Assembly (NCBI RefSeq): GCF_947172395.1
Contig: NC_069100.1
Span: 12,428,109 to 12,492,108 of the forward strand
Direction: 5' to 3'
DNA length: 64,000 nt
Source: Bicyclus anynana
Taxonomy: Eukaryota > Arthropoda > Insecta > Lepidoptera > Nymphalidae
The notes beneath the pieces were generated by a model. The model had not been told where the DNA came from. It was given only the letters and a program-made list of their open reading frames with translations, and made no database searches. Made by a program: the position numbers and the translations under genes. This document shows positions 11,338-22,700 of this stretch, one piece after another (position 1 is the first letter of the stretch; every line of letters begins with the position of its first letter).

Positions 11338-11654
11338 GTGGCGCAGTGGTATGCGCGGTGGATTTACAAAACGGAGGTCCTGGGTTCAATCCCCGGCTGG
11401 GCCGATTGAGATTTTCTTAAATGGTCCAGGTCTGGCTGGTGGGAGGCTTCGGCCGTGGCTAGTTACCACCCTACCGGCAAAGATGTACCGCCAAGCGATT
11501 TAGGGTTCCGGTACGATGTCGTGTAGAAGCCGAAAGGAGTGTGGATTTTCATCCTCCTCCGAACAAGTTTGCCCGTTTCCATCTTAGACTGCATCATCAC
11601 TTACCATCAGGTGAGATTGTAGTCAATGGTTAACTTGTAAAGAATAAAAAAAAA
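11338..11654 (+). mobile_element. SINE family B, full-length reference copy
   Basis: Starts 'gacggcctctgtggcgcagt' with A box 'tggcgcagtggtatgcgc', then B box 'gggttcaatccccggc'. The body has 'ggctggtgggaggcttcggc' and 'gtacgatgtcgtgtagaagc', the tail 'gcatcatcacttaccatcag', ending in an A-rich run (aagaataaaaaaaa). It is tRNA-derived, about 315 bp. Confidence 0.9.
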
Positions 11655-11659
11655 TGGAA

Positions 11660-11930
11660 ACACTGAGTATCTAACATTGGCTCGGAAGATCCATAAATCA
11701 CCGGAGAGGCTTACAACATAAAACACCGGTCGTCGATTCGATTCCGGGCAATTTTCTCCCCGGGGCAGGAATTAGTTGCAATTAAACCGCGTATTCACAT
11801 AAATGGGTTTATTTTTTCAAAATTCCTTTCTACATCTGAAAATTGCTCTCGATTTAGTTTTTTTTTTATTTATACCCTAGTCAGTCTTGATTGATAGCTA
11901 TGATTTATTTACCTTTTATCTAGATACTTA
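11660..11930. other. unclassified stretch with one tRNA-like B box
   Basis: 'gtcgattcgattccgggcaa' near 11732 may be a B box of an old SINE. Nothing else is seen. Confidence 0.35.
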
Positions 11931-11931
11931 T

Positions 11932-12153
11932 GTTTTTTTTATTGTTTACAAGTTAGCCCTTGACTACAATCTCACCTGATTGTAAATGATGATGCAATCT
12001 AAGATGGAAGCGGGCTTACTTGTTAGGAGGAGGATAAAAATCCACACCTGTTTCGGTTTTTACACGACATCGTACCGGAACGCTAAATCGCTTGACTGTA
12101 CGTCTTTGCCGGTAGGGTGGTAACTAGCCACGGCTGAAGCCTCCCACCAGCCA
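11932..12153 (-). mobile_element. SINE family B, body and tail only
   Basis: Poly-T start, then the family B blocks to 'aagcctcccaccagcc'. The tRNA-like head is missing. It ends at the same consensus point as the copies at 638, 27665 and 46416. Confidence 0.88.
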
Positions 12154-12329
12154 AAAAGTTTTCTCCTTTGCCTGAGGCAGGCAATATTATTTCTATTACC
12201 TACTGCTTTCTAATTTTTTGAGTCTATTAGTAAGGCTCAAAATGGCTAGAATCTTGAGCTGTGAAGCGAGTTACAAGAGTCATTACCTAGCATATATAGT
12301 ATCTGACATTTTTTTTAATTTTTGTTATT

Positions 12330-12380
12330 GAGATATTAAGCTAACTAATCCTAATAACTATACTAATTATGCTCACGTTG
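12330..12380 (-). mobile_element. 3' UTR scrap of the YLDD-type non-LTR element
   Basis: 'aagctaactaatcctaataa' is the reverse of this family's 3' end, as at 345-395. Confidence 0.4.
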
Positions 12381-12384
12381 AATT

Positions 12385-12718
12385 ATCATCATCAACCCAT
12401 ATTCGGCTCACTGCTAAGCTCGAGTCTCCTCTCAGAATGAGAGGGCCGAGGGGTTAGGTCATTAGTCCACCACTATGTCCACCACGCTGGACCAATGCGG
12501 ATCGACAGACTTCACACACGAAGAGAATTAAGAAAATTCTCTGGTAGGTTATGGTATGCAGGTTTCCTCACGATGTTTTCCTTCACCGTCTGAGACACGT
12601 GATATAGAATTACTTAAAATGCACACAACTGAAAAGTTGGAGGTGCATGCCCCGGACCGGATTCGAACCTACGCTCTCCGGAATCGGAGGCAGAGGTCAT
12701 ATCCACTGGGCTATCATG
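12385..12718 (-). mobile_element. SINE family A, full length
   Basis: Runs from the tail (atcatcatcaaccca) to the A box (actgggctatcatg). A short internal repeat 'gtccaccactatgtccaccacg' is specific to this copy. Confidence 0.9.
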
Positions 12719-12965
12719 TAGGTATACCTACTGTTAATATAACCGCAATAGTTTTATCTCGCTCCGACTGTCAATCCGTGCGTACATCTATTTAATTACA
12801 CCACCGCTTCAGACCGGCGTGTACTAATTGCGGAGCGATTGCTTGATTATAGGGGGTTCGATTCCGTGCAGTTCTCACGCGCGCGCCTGATGTATTGGGG
12901 CGAGTGTTGTGTGTAGGGGGTGCATGATGCTGCGATAAACTGACACTTGGTATAGACACCGGCAC

Positions 12966-13250
12966 CGTGACAGCTCAGTGGATATGACCTCTGCCTCCGA
13001 TTCCGGAGGGTGTGGGTTCGAATCCGCTCCGAGGTATGCACCTCCAACTTTTCTGTTGTGTGCATTTTAAGAAATTAAATATCACGTGTCTCTAACGGTG
13101 AAGGAAAACATCGTGAGGAAACCTAGAAAGAGAATTTTCTTAATTCTATGCGTGTGTGAAGTCTGCCAATCCGCATTGGGCCAGCGTGGTGGACTATTGG
13201 CCTAATCCCTGTCATTCTGAGAGGAGACTCGAGCTCAGCAGTGAGCCGAA
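12966..13250 (+). mobile_element. SINE family A, near full length
   Basis: 'gtgacagctcagtggatatg' head and B box 'ggttcgaatccgctcc', ending at 'agtgagccgaa'. Confidence 0.9.
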
Positions 13251-13535
13251 GCCGGCAAGTAAGTTGAACCAAAATGACAGTGCTAGGCGCGTCCTCCGTG
13301 GTTGCCTGATACATTAAAGGCGTCAAATAATTAAAATTTCGTACTCGTATGTCGATAACAACCGAAATTGAGTATGCATAGTTCAACTTAGAGGCTATCT
13401 ATATGATCCAAGAAAAATAATAAGGAATGGGTAGATACAAGCATTTAGGTATTTAATTTTTTAATGTTATCATCCTGTCATTCGACATTAGGCCTTTTAC
13501 ACACACATCCGTTACGTGTCGCGGAGACGAAACCC

Positions 13536-13586
13536 CATTCGCAAGAGCGCTTTTAAACGGACGTTTAAAAAGCTCTCGTGCGAATG
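13536..13586. repeat. quasi-palindrome
   Basis: 'cattcgcaagagcgctttta' on the left is mirrored by 'aaaagctctcgtgcgaatg' on the right, with a few mismatches and a short loop. It is likely the core of a foldback MITE. Confidence 0.55.
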
Positions 13587-13764
13587 AGGGCTCAGTTGCT
13601 GGTGGTACAAATTTAACGGACGAAGTACAACATTAAAAGGCTCCGTTGACGTGCGCATTCTAAACGTCGTTGCTGAGAAAATCGACATATTTTCTCGTAG
13701 ACTCTGAGTGAACTGATAAGGATTTATGAGTGAGTTGCTTGTAAATAAAAATAGGTTTTAGATT

Positions 13765-14100
13765 AACATAAAATTGAAAAATTTGAAAACCCCCAAAGGT
13801 CATGAAATTAATAATTACATTCTCGATCAAGTCATCAATATTCTCTTTCAGTGCACTTTCATTTGAGACCCCACTCGAGTATATTTCCAGACAGTCGGTT
13901 ATCCTTCCCTACTTTCAACCACCAGAACTTTTAAACGGCTCAACCGATTTCCACCAAACATATCTAAGAACACTCGCCCGTAAGTTACCTTTAATGAAAA
14001 AAAACTAAATTGAAATTACTTCATCCGTTCGGGAGATATGGTGCCACGGACAGACTCACACGTTAAACTTATAACACCCCTCTTTTTGCGTTAGTTATTA
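13765..14100 (-). repeat. dispersed repeat, copy 2 (inverse of 5136-5491)
   Basis: Shares 'aacataaaattgaaa', 'ggctcaaccgattt' and 'ttataacacccctctttttg' in reverse with 5136-5491. No coding. Confidence 0.65.
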
Positions 14101-14149
14101 CAATATAGTGTTAAGCTAGCGAGTTAGATTGTTCCTGTAAGGCTAGTTT

Positions 14150-14420
14150 TAAGTTAAGACGCCTTCTTCGTCCAGTCACTTCCCACTACCTTCTTAAGGT
14201 CATCGGAGAGCGTCCTACAGTATCTTGGTAAGTGTTTTCCACTCCAGAACAAGTCTGCCTCAGCGGCCATCTGTTCTGGACAGTGACCGCCCACTGCCAC
14301 TTCAGGTGAAAATCCTCTGGGATATGTCGATTACTCTTGTCCTACGAGGTCTTCATTCTTCAGAGGCACTCCAAACACTACCCTTTCCATAACTCGACGA
14401 GCTTGTTTCAGATTGAGAAA
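14150..14420 (-). pseudogene. fragment of a second RTE-like retrotransposon
   Basis: 'ggtcatcggagagcgtccta', 'cggccatctgttctgg', 'gcccactgccacttcag' and 'actcgacgagctt' follow the order of an RTE-like C-terminus read in reverse, but the sequence is not the main RTE family. No open frame remains. Confidence 0.5.
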
Positions 14421-14719
14421 ATCTGGAAATTGGAACATCATTGCCACCCTACAAATCTGGTCGGTCGAAAATGCAACGATTTGAAATGTGTGTTATTTCG
14501 ACATCGTGAAAATTTTTGATCTTAATAAATTGAAGAGTCCATTTCTTTTTATTTTTCAAATAATTTATCATGGCGGCTGTTCGATTGGCAATAATGCTAA
14601 ACAATTTTTTAGATAAATGGTAAATACACTTGTAAAAATCAGCTATAGATCTAATTAGGCCAAATCACTAACTTTGTTGTAGGTATAACCTACCACCTAA
14701 TATGGTCAAGGTCATCAAC

Positions 14720-14965
14720 ATCATATCAGCCGATGGACGTCCACTGCAGGACATAGGCCTTTTGTAGGGACTTCCAAACATCACGATACTGAGCCACCTG
14801 CATCCAGCGAATCCCTGCGACTCGCTTGATGTCGTCAGTCCACCTGGTGGGGGGTCGACCAACATATGCGCTTTCTAGTCGCCATTCCAGCACCTTGGGA
14901 CTCCAACGTCCATCGGCTCTTCGAACTATCTGCCCCGTCCATTGCCACTTCAGCTTCGCGACTGG
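14720..14965 (-). pseudogene. RTE-type C-terminal fragment
   Basis: Plus strand 'cagccgatggacgtccactg' to 'gccacttcagcttcgcgact'. The minus strand encodes the tail of the RTE protein (the G-RPPT-W region, shifted). It aligns block by block with 44780-45180. Confidence 0.85.
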
Positions 14966-15434
14966 TTGAGTTAATATAGATAATTGAAATTAACAAGGAA
15001 AATCGTACATCATAAAGGCTCCTAATCCTAATCAAACAACTTTCTAAACACATTCTACTGTGTCAGAAGCTTTAGCTGCTTGATTATAACAATTAAACAA
15101 TTAGTTACGCAATAGATTTAACGATACAAGTTACATAGGTAATTATTACCCTATAATTATGAAAAGGTAACAATTAAAAATGTATTTAAGAAAATAGAAT
15201 AAGCCATTGTTAAGTTCGGCTTTAAGATCAATTTGATATTGCGTCTACTGAACAAGCGGTGCTTTATGGAAGGCGTCCATTGATCCGCATCCGCATTGGA
15301 CGCAACGCATCACATGGATTTTAGTATTCTTTGTATACAATTACGTGTCATATATAAAGTCGTGAGTGGACGCATACTACAAGTATATTCTCGGCGTACG
15401 TATCGGATGAAACGCATCAAATGAGTTGAAATCG

Positions 15435-15526
15435 AGAGCTGTGATAGCCCAGTGGATATGACCACCATGACTATGAGCCACCGATTCCGGAGAGTGTAGG
15501 TTCGAATCCGGTCCGGGGCATGCACC
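15435..15526 (+). mobile_element. SINE family A head only, with a small insertion
   Basis: A box and B box are present, but an extra 'accatgactatgagcc' lies between them and the copy stops after 'ggggcatgcacc'. Confidence 0.75.
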
Positions 15527-15544
15527 AACAATGCAAAAATCATT

Positions 15545-15750
15545 TATTTCAAGTAGGCTCAGTTTACAAGTACTTTTGATACGTCAGTTGACTACTTGTA
15601 AAGATTCTGCCACCGGTTCGGAAGACAGGTTCTGCTGAGAAGAAATCGGCAAGAAACTCAACAGTTGCTCTTTAAAAAATATCATACATTATTATTATTT
15701 TACAATTGATGACATCATTACAAATTCTTATAGTTTTACTTTCTGTGTGA
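15545..15750. mobile_element. retrotransposon 3' end fragment, family not named
   Basis: 'gccaccggttcggaagacag' and 'gaagaaatcggcaagaaact' also appear, diverged, near 34120-34170. It is probably a non-LTR 3' end. Confidence 0.4.
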
Positions 15751-16064
15751 AGGTGGAAGCTGATCCAACGGCCTCCAAGCATCTTTATCGTTAAGGAACT
15801 GTAGAGTATAGATTCCTATAGATAAGTGATCAATAGTATAGATTTAGTTACCTAATTTGGAAAATGTTCGCAGCCATCTTGCGTAGGTCGGAGCTGGCAG
15901 GCACATAGCGTGCGTAGCGTGCAGCGTCGTAATTATCTGTGGAATTCATCATTCTGTTCCATCCTTTCCCTTCTTTTATCTTTTAGTTTGCCTTTTGTTT
16001 TTGTAATATAAATATCTGCTCCTGACATATGTTGCAATGTTGCGAGGTATACTGAGATGTTTTT

Positions 16065-16161
16065 GACGGCCTACGTGGCGCAGTGGTATGCGCGGTGGAT
16101 TTACGGAGGTTCTGGGTTCGATCCCCGGCTGGGCCGATTGAGGTTTTCTCAATTGGTCCAG
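16065..16161 (+). mobile_element. SINE family B head only
   Basis: The tRNA-like head (A box tggcgcagtggtatgcgc, B box gggttcgatccccggc) and the start of the body to 'aattggtccag'. It stops exactly where family B copies lacking a head begin elsewhere. Confidence 0.85.
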
Positions 16162-16713
16162 CAGGCTGATTATGTATCTCGACGTATCACTTCTAACTGT
16201 GTAACGCAAAGCTAAATTGAACACTAGAGTGTTTTTGCAATTCCGATTATGTAAGACAAAAGACAGCCACAATGCCTAGTGATATCGTTCTAGGCGCAAA
16301 ATTTTATCGACATTATGCGACTAAATAAAATACACCCTTTCCCGGTACTACTTACTACGGGTGCGGCATACTTTTGCACATATACGCATTATACTTGATT
16401 TTGCTGTTTGTCTGTGGTGAAGTGAAGTGCCATAGTTTCTTTGTTGGTAAACAAAGCCGTATTAAAATATTAATAAAAAAATTGGTTTCGTTGGATCAAA
16501 GTACTTGCTACTGCTAGTTTTTGTTTTCAATAGAAGTAATTAATTAATCATTTTATCGTATACATTTTTATTAGTGTTAATAGTTAATTTATCAAAGTAA
16601 ACGGCCACTTTTACATAAAACATTATCTACACGAAAGTTCTTCAAAGTTTTATCGTCTGTAAAGTATATTGTATAGTGTTTTGTTCATTAAAGTTCATCG
16701 CTTGCAACTAAAG

Positions 16714-19700
16714 ATGTCCGGGAAACTCAATGATCGCCTTGGCTTGGATCAAACTTGGCGATGGGTTGTTTTGGAGGGCCTTTGGAAAGTCAGGCTACTA
16801 AATAAACCTTCCGTGTTCGCGTCTGCCAGTGGCGTTGTGTAAGTTATCACATATCTATATTCTATATTATTATTTTAAAGAGGATGAGAGGAAATTTTTG
16901 ATATTGTAGGGGGTAATCTCTGGATCTACTAAACCGATTTCGAAAATTCTTTCACCAATAGAAACTCACATAACTTGCGAGTGTAATAGGCTATATTTTA
17001 TCCCTGTAGTCCCAAGAGAGTGAGAACTATGCAGGTGGAACTGTCGAGCATCAGATAGTAATTATATTCAATTGAAATTCATGATTTTCTATTATAAGTT
17101 TAACATAATACTTGGTTTTGTGACTAGCATATTGCATTAACAAGCCTTTTTAAACCACAACTATACCTGCACCATGTAACTTTTAAGTTCTAAGCATTAA
17201 GTACAAGACAAATAATCAAAATCAAACTTTGTCTCATTATGCAGATGTATTAGAATTGTTTGTATTTGTAGGTGTTTGTTTTAGTTATATGGGAGCGCGC
17301 GTGTGGGGTATGAATTAAACTCCCATAATTAATATAAAAAGGTATATTTAATATTTGTACACGGAATAGAACTAAAAATAGAATGTACAAACTAAATAAC
17401 AAAGATGAATCGAATGCGTATGTGACGCATTTATGACGTTGAAATGAGAGCCGCGATTTAGCCGTAAGCGTGGTAGCCGGTTAAGCCGTTTAACGTACTC
17501 TGCCCTAGTGGGGCCAAGATTAAGTATTTATAATACTTTACAAACAAAGGATTATTGTATCCCGAAATATAACGGCTGTCATTGGAGAATCGAACTGGCG
17601 CCTATGCGTCGAAACTCCTGTCGAATTGTTATTGGCTAAGTGTGAGCACTTAACAAGGGTTGACATTCCATCGGCGTTACGTAATTCTAACACAAAGGAA
17701 TGTTGCGTGGTTTTTGTACAATGCAGCTTAAAGAGTTATAAATAACTTACAATTATTATATAACCTAAATATTAATGCATCGCCACATCAGCCCCCCGGG
17801 AGACCGTTAGGTCGTAAGCTTCGCTGGAAATTTTACGCGTCTGCCTGAGCGAGTAGTTATTGCCGTTGGCGTAGTGACAGGCGATGTAGGAACTGCGGGC
17901 ACGAGAGATTCGTTAATGACGTATGCCGGTTTTAAACGATCGATTGAAACCGTAACAATTTTACCAGCGATATCGATTTTAAAAGTTTTCTCTGACCTTT
18001 CAACGATTTTATATGGGCCAGAGTATGGATGTTGGAGCGGTTTACGTACTGCATCTTGCCTTAGAAAAACAGCAACGGCGGACGATAGATCCTTACTAAC
18101 GAATGTTTTCGAATCTCCGTGTCGAACGACCGGTGTAGGTTTTAAAGCGCGTATATGTTTGCGAAGTCGAGATAGAAAATCGTTGTAATCCGTGACTTCC
18201 GACGTGGAAGGTAGAAACAGATCACCAGGCAAACGTAAGCTTTCACCATACAATAGCTCAGCGGAGGTTGATGCTATATCTTCCTTCCAGGCGCAACGAA
18301 TACCGAGTAAAACAAGAGGCAAAACTTCATACCAATTTTCATTGTTTTGGCACATGATAGCGGCCTTTAATTGTCGGTGGAATCGTTCGACTAAACCATT
18401 TGCAGCGGGATGATATGCGGTGGTAGTAAGGTGCTGTGCTCCCGTGAGCGTAGCAAGCTCTTTAAACAAATGCGACTCGAATTGACGACCACGATCGGTC
18501 GTAATCCGTTGCGGGCATCCAAAACGTGCGATCCATCCACTAATGAAAGCGCGCGCTACTCTTTCGGCGGTGATATCTTCGAGCGGTATCACTTCGGGCC
18601 AACGCGAAAAACGGTCCACCGCGGTTAAGCAATAGCGATAACCGTGTGATATCACTAGTGGTCCGATTATATCAACGTGAATATAAGAGAAACGTGCAGA
18701 TGGAGGAGTAAAACTATGAATTGGAGCTCTAGTGTGTCGTGAAACTTTCGATCTTTGACAAGCGAGACAGGCTTTAGTCCAGGCTCTGCAATTTTTACGT
18801 ATATTAGGCCAAACGTATCTCTCTGTCATCAGTCGAATGGTGGGCGTAGCACCAGGATGACTTAAACCATGGACTAAATCGAAAGCCTGTTTACGGAATT
18901 CAGGTGTGAGATAAATGCGCGGTCTCGGTCCTGAAATATCGCAAAAAACTTTACATTCGCTCGAATCAGAAATTTTAATTTTCTGTAAGTCTAACGAAGT
19001 AGGGTTGTGCAATAGATGTCGAAGTTCGGAGTCTGTCTCTTGGGCTATAGCAAGTTGTTGCAAATTAATGTCGTTAGAAATCGTTTCTATTCTTGACAGT
19101 GCATCAGCTACGATATTGTCGTCTCCGGATATGTGTCGTACGTCGGTCGTAAATTGCGAAACGAAATCGAAATACCGGAATTGACGTGGAGAACAGTTTT
19201 CCGATGCCTTGCGAAAAGCGGCGACAATTGGTTTGTGATCGGTCCAAATCGAAAACGTTTTAATTTCAATCATGAAGCGAAAGTATTTCACAGCTTCGTA
19301 GATTGCTAATAGCTCGCGGTCGAAAGGGCTGTACTTGCGTTGGGCAGTATTGAGTTTTTTGGAGAAGAAAGCAAGGGGTTGAATATTACCTTCAACTTTC
19401 TGTTGTAAAACGCTGCCTATCGCGACGTCGGAAGCATCACAAACTAACATTAGCTCTGCAGTCGGATCGGGGTGAGCTAGCATTGTAGCGTCTACAAGAC
19501 TCTGTTTACTTATATTGAACGCGTGCTCCAATTCATCTGTCCAGATTACGGGTGTGTTTGCCTTAACGTTTTGACCACTAAGAAGTCGATTCAATGGTGT
19601 TTGAGTTTTTGCAGCGTTAGGTAGGTACCTTCTGTAGAAGTTAATCATACCTAAAAATCTCCGAAGTTCTTTTAGAGTTTTCGGCTGCGTGAAGTTTTGG

Positions 19701-22700
19701 ATAGCACTGACTTTGTTAGGCGTAGGTCTCGTGCCATTCGCTGTAACCTGGTAACCCAAAAATTCTACTTCTGAAGCACCGAATACGCTTTTTGCAGAAT
19801 TTATAACGGCGCCGTGTTCACGTAAGCGTTCTAATACAAGCGCGAGGTGACGTTCGTGTTCGTCGTGGTCCCGTGACGCGATCAAAATGTCGTCTATGTA
19901 CGGAAAAGCAAAGTCGAGGTCTCTTAACATTTCGTCCATAAACCTTTGAAACGTTTGTGCGGCGTTTCGGAGGCCAAAAGATAAAAAAGGGAACTCGAAT
20001 AAGCCAAAAACACTTGTAATCGCTGTTTTAGGTATATCAGCGGGGTTCACAGGAATTAAATGATAAGCACGCACTAAATCGATTTTGCTGAAAACAGTAC
20101 ACCCATACAGGTTATGCGAGAAGTCCGCGATATGACGCACTGGATAACGGTCCGGTATTGTACGCGCATTCAAACCTCTATAATCTCCGCAAGGACGGTC
20201 CGTACCGTCTTTTTTTGGTACGAGATGCAGCGGAGCAGCCCACGGACTGTCAGATCTACGTGCGATTCCGGCTCTAACCATGACTTCGAACTCGCGTTTA
20301 GCGCGAAGCAAGCGGTCCGGCGCTAATCTGCGTGGTCGGCTGTATACGGGAGGACCGGGCGTAGTACGAATATAGTGTACCGTTTTATGTTTAACCTCTC
20401 GTATCGTAGGCTCGCCGGAAGGTCGCGTGACCTCAGGATACCGTTTTAATAACGTGTGGTAACGCGAGGTACCTGTAACCGTTTTAATTTCGCAAACGGG
20501 GTGGTTGACGGGCTGTGCATTTACAATTAAAGATGTATGCTTATCAACTAAACAGCGGTTTCTTACATCTACAAGCAAATTATAAAAACACAAAAAATCG
20601 ATTCCTATAATAGGTTTGGTTACGTCGGCTATCACAAAACGCCAGTGAAAATCCCGACGCAACCCTAAATTAAGCGTTAAACTAATCGTACCGTACGTAT
20701 TTATTTCGGTACCATTAGCGGCAAACAGTTTGTAATCGCATTTCTTAACTAAAGACTTATTGTTATAACTTATTCTACTTAGCGGATAAACACATAAATC
20801 AGCACCAGTGTCTATTAAAAATTGAGCCTTAGTGTTCTTATCTGTAACAATAACGCGACTGGGTGAAACGGGACAGCCATTGTCAGTCGCATTCATTGAC
20901 TGCCCGATTCGTTTCCCGTTACACTATTACGCGAGAAGAAACACGGTTCGCGGCACTTAGTAGATTTTTCTCGAAACTTTCTATGGTACCAACACAGTGT
21001 ATCAGCTGCAGGATTGTAGGCGGGTCTTCGGGAACGGTGGCGCCAGCCGTGTCGCTCGTTCGGGCGAGTACGGGCACGCGATAGCTGCGCGTGCGGAGGT
21101 GACGACATGGCAGCCACTTGACGTGTCAACTCGTCGATAGCTCGCTTGAGTTCGCATACCTCATCGTTTGCGGTAGGTGCGGCCAACTCGTGCACTTGCT
21201 GTGTTCCGATGACGTCACTTACGGTGTCCGCTAGCTTTGCGAGTTCCTCTAACGTGCTCTTTTGCTGCGAAGCGAGGATCACTTGAATGTGAGTCGGTAG
21301 GCGACTCGACCACAGGGAACGGACAAAGTCGTCGGGAACGTTAGGGCCTGCGAGATTTTGTAAATGTCTCAAAAATTGAGACGGTTTACGATCCCCGATG
21401 TCTTCGTGGGTCAGAAGTTGACGGACCCTTTTCTCTTGACTCACAGATAACCGAGCAATTAACTCCGCCTTCACTTTTTCGTACTTGTCAGCGGCCGGCG
21501 GGTTTTTTATGATGTCCTTTATTTCAGTGATATATTTTATGTCCAAGTTCGCGATAACGTAATTATATTTGGTCGCGTCGACGGTTATGTTCGCGAGCGC
21601 AAATTGACCCTCGAGTTGTGCGAACCATAACGCCGGTTCGTCGGGCCAAAAGGGTGGCACTTTAACGCGCACAGCTTGAACCGATTGTTCTTCGCGTTCG
21701 GACATTGTCTATTTATTAACTACTGACTATTCGAAAGCACTTTATGACTATGTTTGGGGTCACCACTTTATGACTGTTGTCGGGATCACCACTTTATGTC
21801 TGTTTTCGGGGTCACCACTTTATGACTGTTGTCGGGGTCACCACTTTATGACTGTTGTCGGGGTCACCACTTTATGGGAGCGCGCGTGTGGGGTATGAAT
21901 TAAACTCCCATAATTAATATAAAAAGGTATATTTAATATTTGTACACGGAATAGAACTAAAAATAGAATGTACAAACTAAATAACAAAGATGAATCGAAT
22001 GCGTATGTGACGCATTTATGACGTTGAAATGAGAGCCGCGATTTAGCCGTAAGCGTGGTAGCCGGTTAAGCCGTTTAACGTACTCTGCCCTAGTGGGGCC
22101 AAGATTAAGTATTTATAATACTTTACAAACAAAGGATTATTGTATCCCGAAATATAACGGCTGTCATTGGAGAATCGAACTGGCGCCTATGCGTCGAAAC
22201 TCCTGTCGAATTGTTATTGGCTAAGTGTGAGCACTTAACAAGGGTTGACATTCCATCGGCGTTACGTAATTCTAACACAAAGGAATGTTGCGTGGTTTTT
22301 GTACAATGCAGCTTAAAGAGTTATAAATAACTTACAATTATTATATAACCTAAATATTAATGCATCGCCACAGTTACATTAAGGCTAAATATAAAATCCT
22401 ACCTTGATTAGTAATTTTTTTATGATGATTGAGGCTAGCCACTTAAAATAATTAATTCAAATTTCAATTACAATATATAGTTAAGTTAAATCCTACAAGT
22501 ATATGTATCTCCTACAAAACTGGATAAAATATAAGGCAAATCAAAAAACAAAAGAGCTCAGTTTAATCCCATAAAAGCCCAGTTGCTGCAGAGTATAGAC
22601 TAGAGGGTTTGCCAGGGATATAGGTCCATAAGCACAGCAATAGCCCAGTGGATGTAACCTCTGCCTCAGATTCCAGAGGGTGTGGGTTTGTATCCAGTCC

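Larger units (their letters stand above)
17288..22372 (-). mobile_element. complete Ty3/Gypsy LTR retrotransposon, CsRn1 type
   Basis: 5085 bp, coding on the minus strand: LTR - PBS repeats - gag - pol - polypurine tract - LTR. The two LTRs are 500 bp each and read the same throughout, both ORFs are uninterrupted, and a 4-bp direct duplication flanks the element. Assignment to the CsRn1 group rests on the gag start (PPFWPDEPALWFAQLEGQF), the CHCC zinc knuckle in place of CCHC, and the tRNA-Trp-type primer site, features I associate with that group. There is no envelope gene. All of this points to a recent, possibly still competent insertion into the intron of the gene starting at 16714. Confidence 0.95.

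Noticed and set aside
11338..11410. tRNA gene at the start of the SINE B copy
   Set aside because: A and B boxes are present, but the cloverleaf is incomplete and the sequence continues into the SINE body; repeated in many copies.
17288..17807. Envelope gene making the Gypsy element an errantivirus
   Set aside because: Only 19 bp separate the pol stop from the 3' LTR; there is no room for a third ORF.
17874..21084. Plus-strand ORFs across the Gypsy element
   Set aside because: Shadows of gag and pol, which carry complete domain sets on the other strand.
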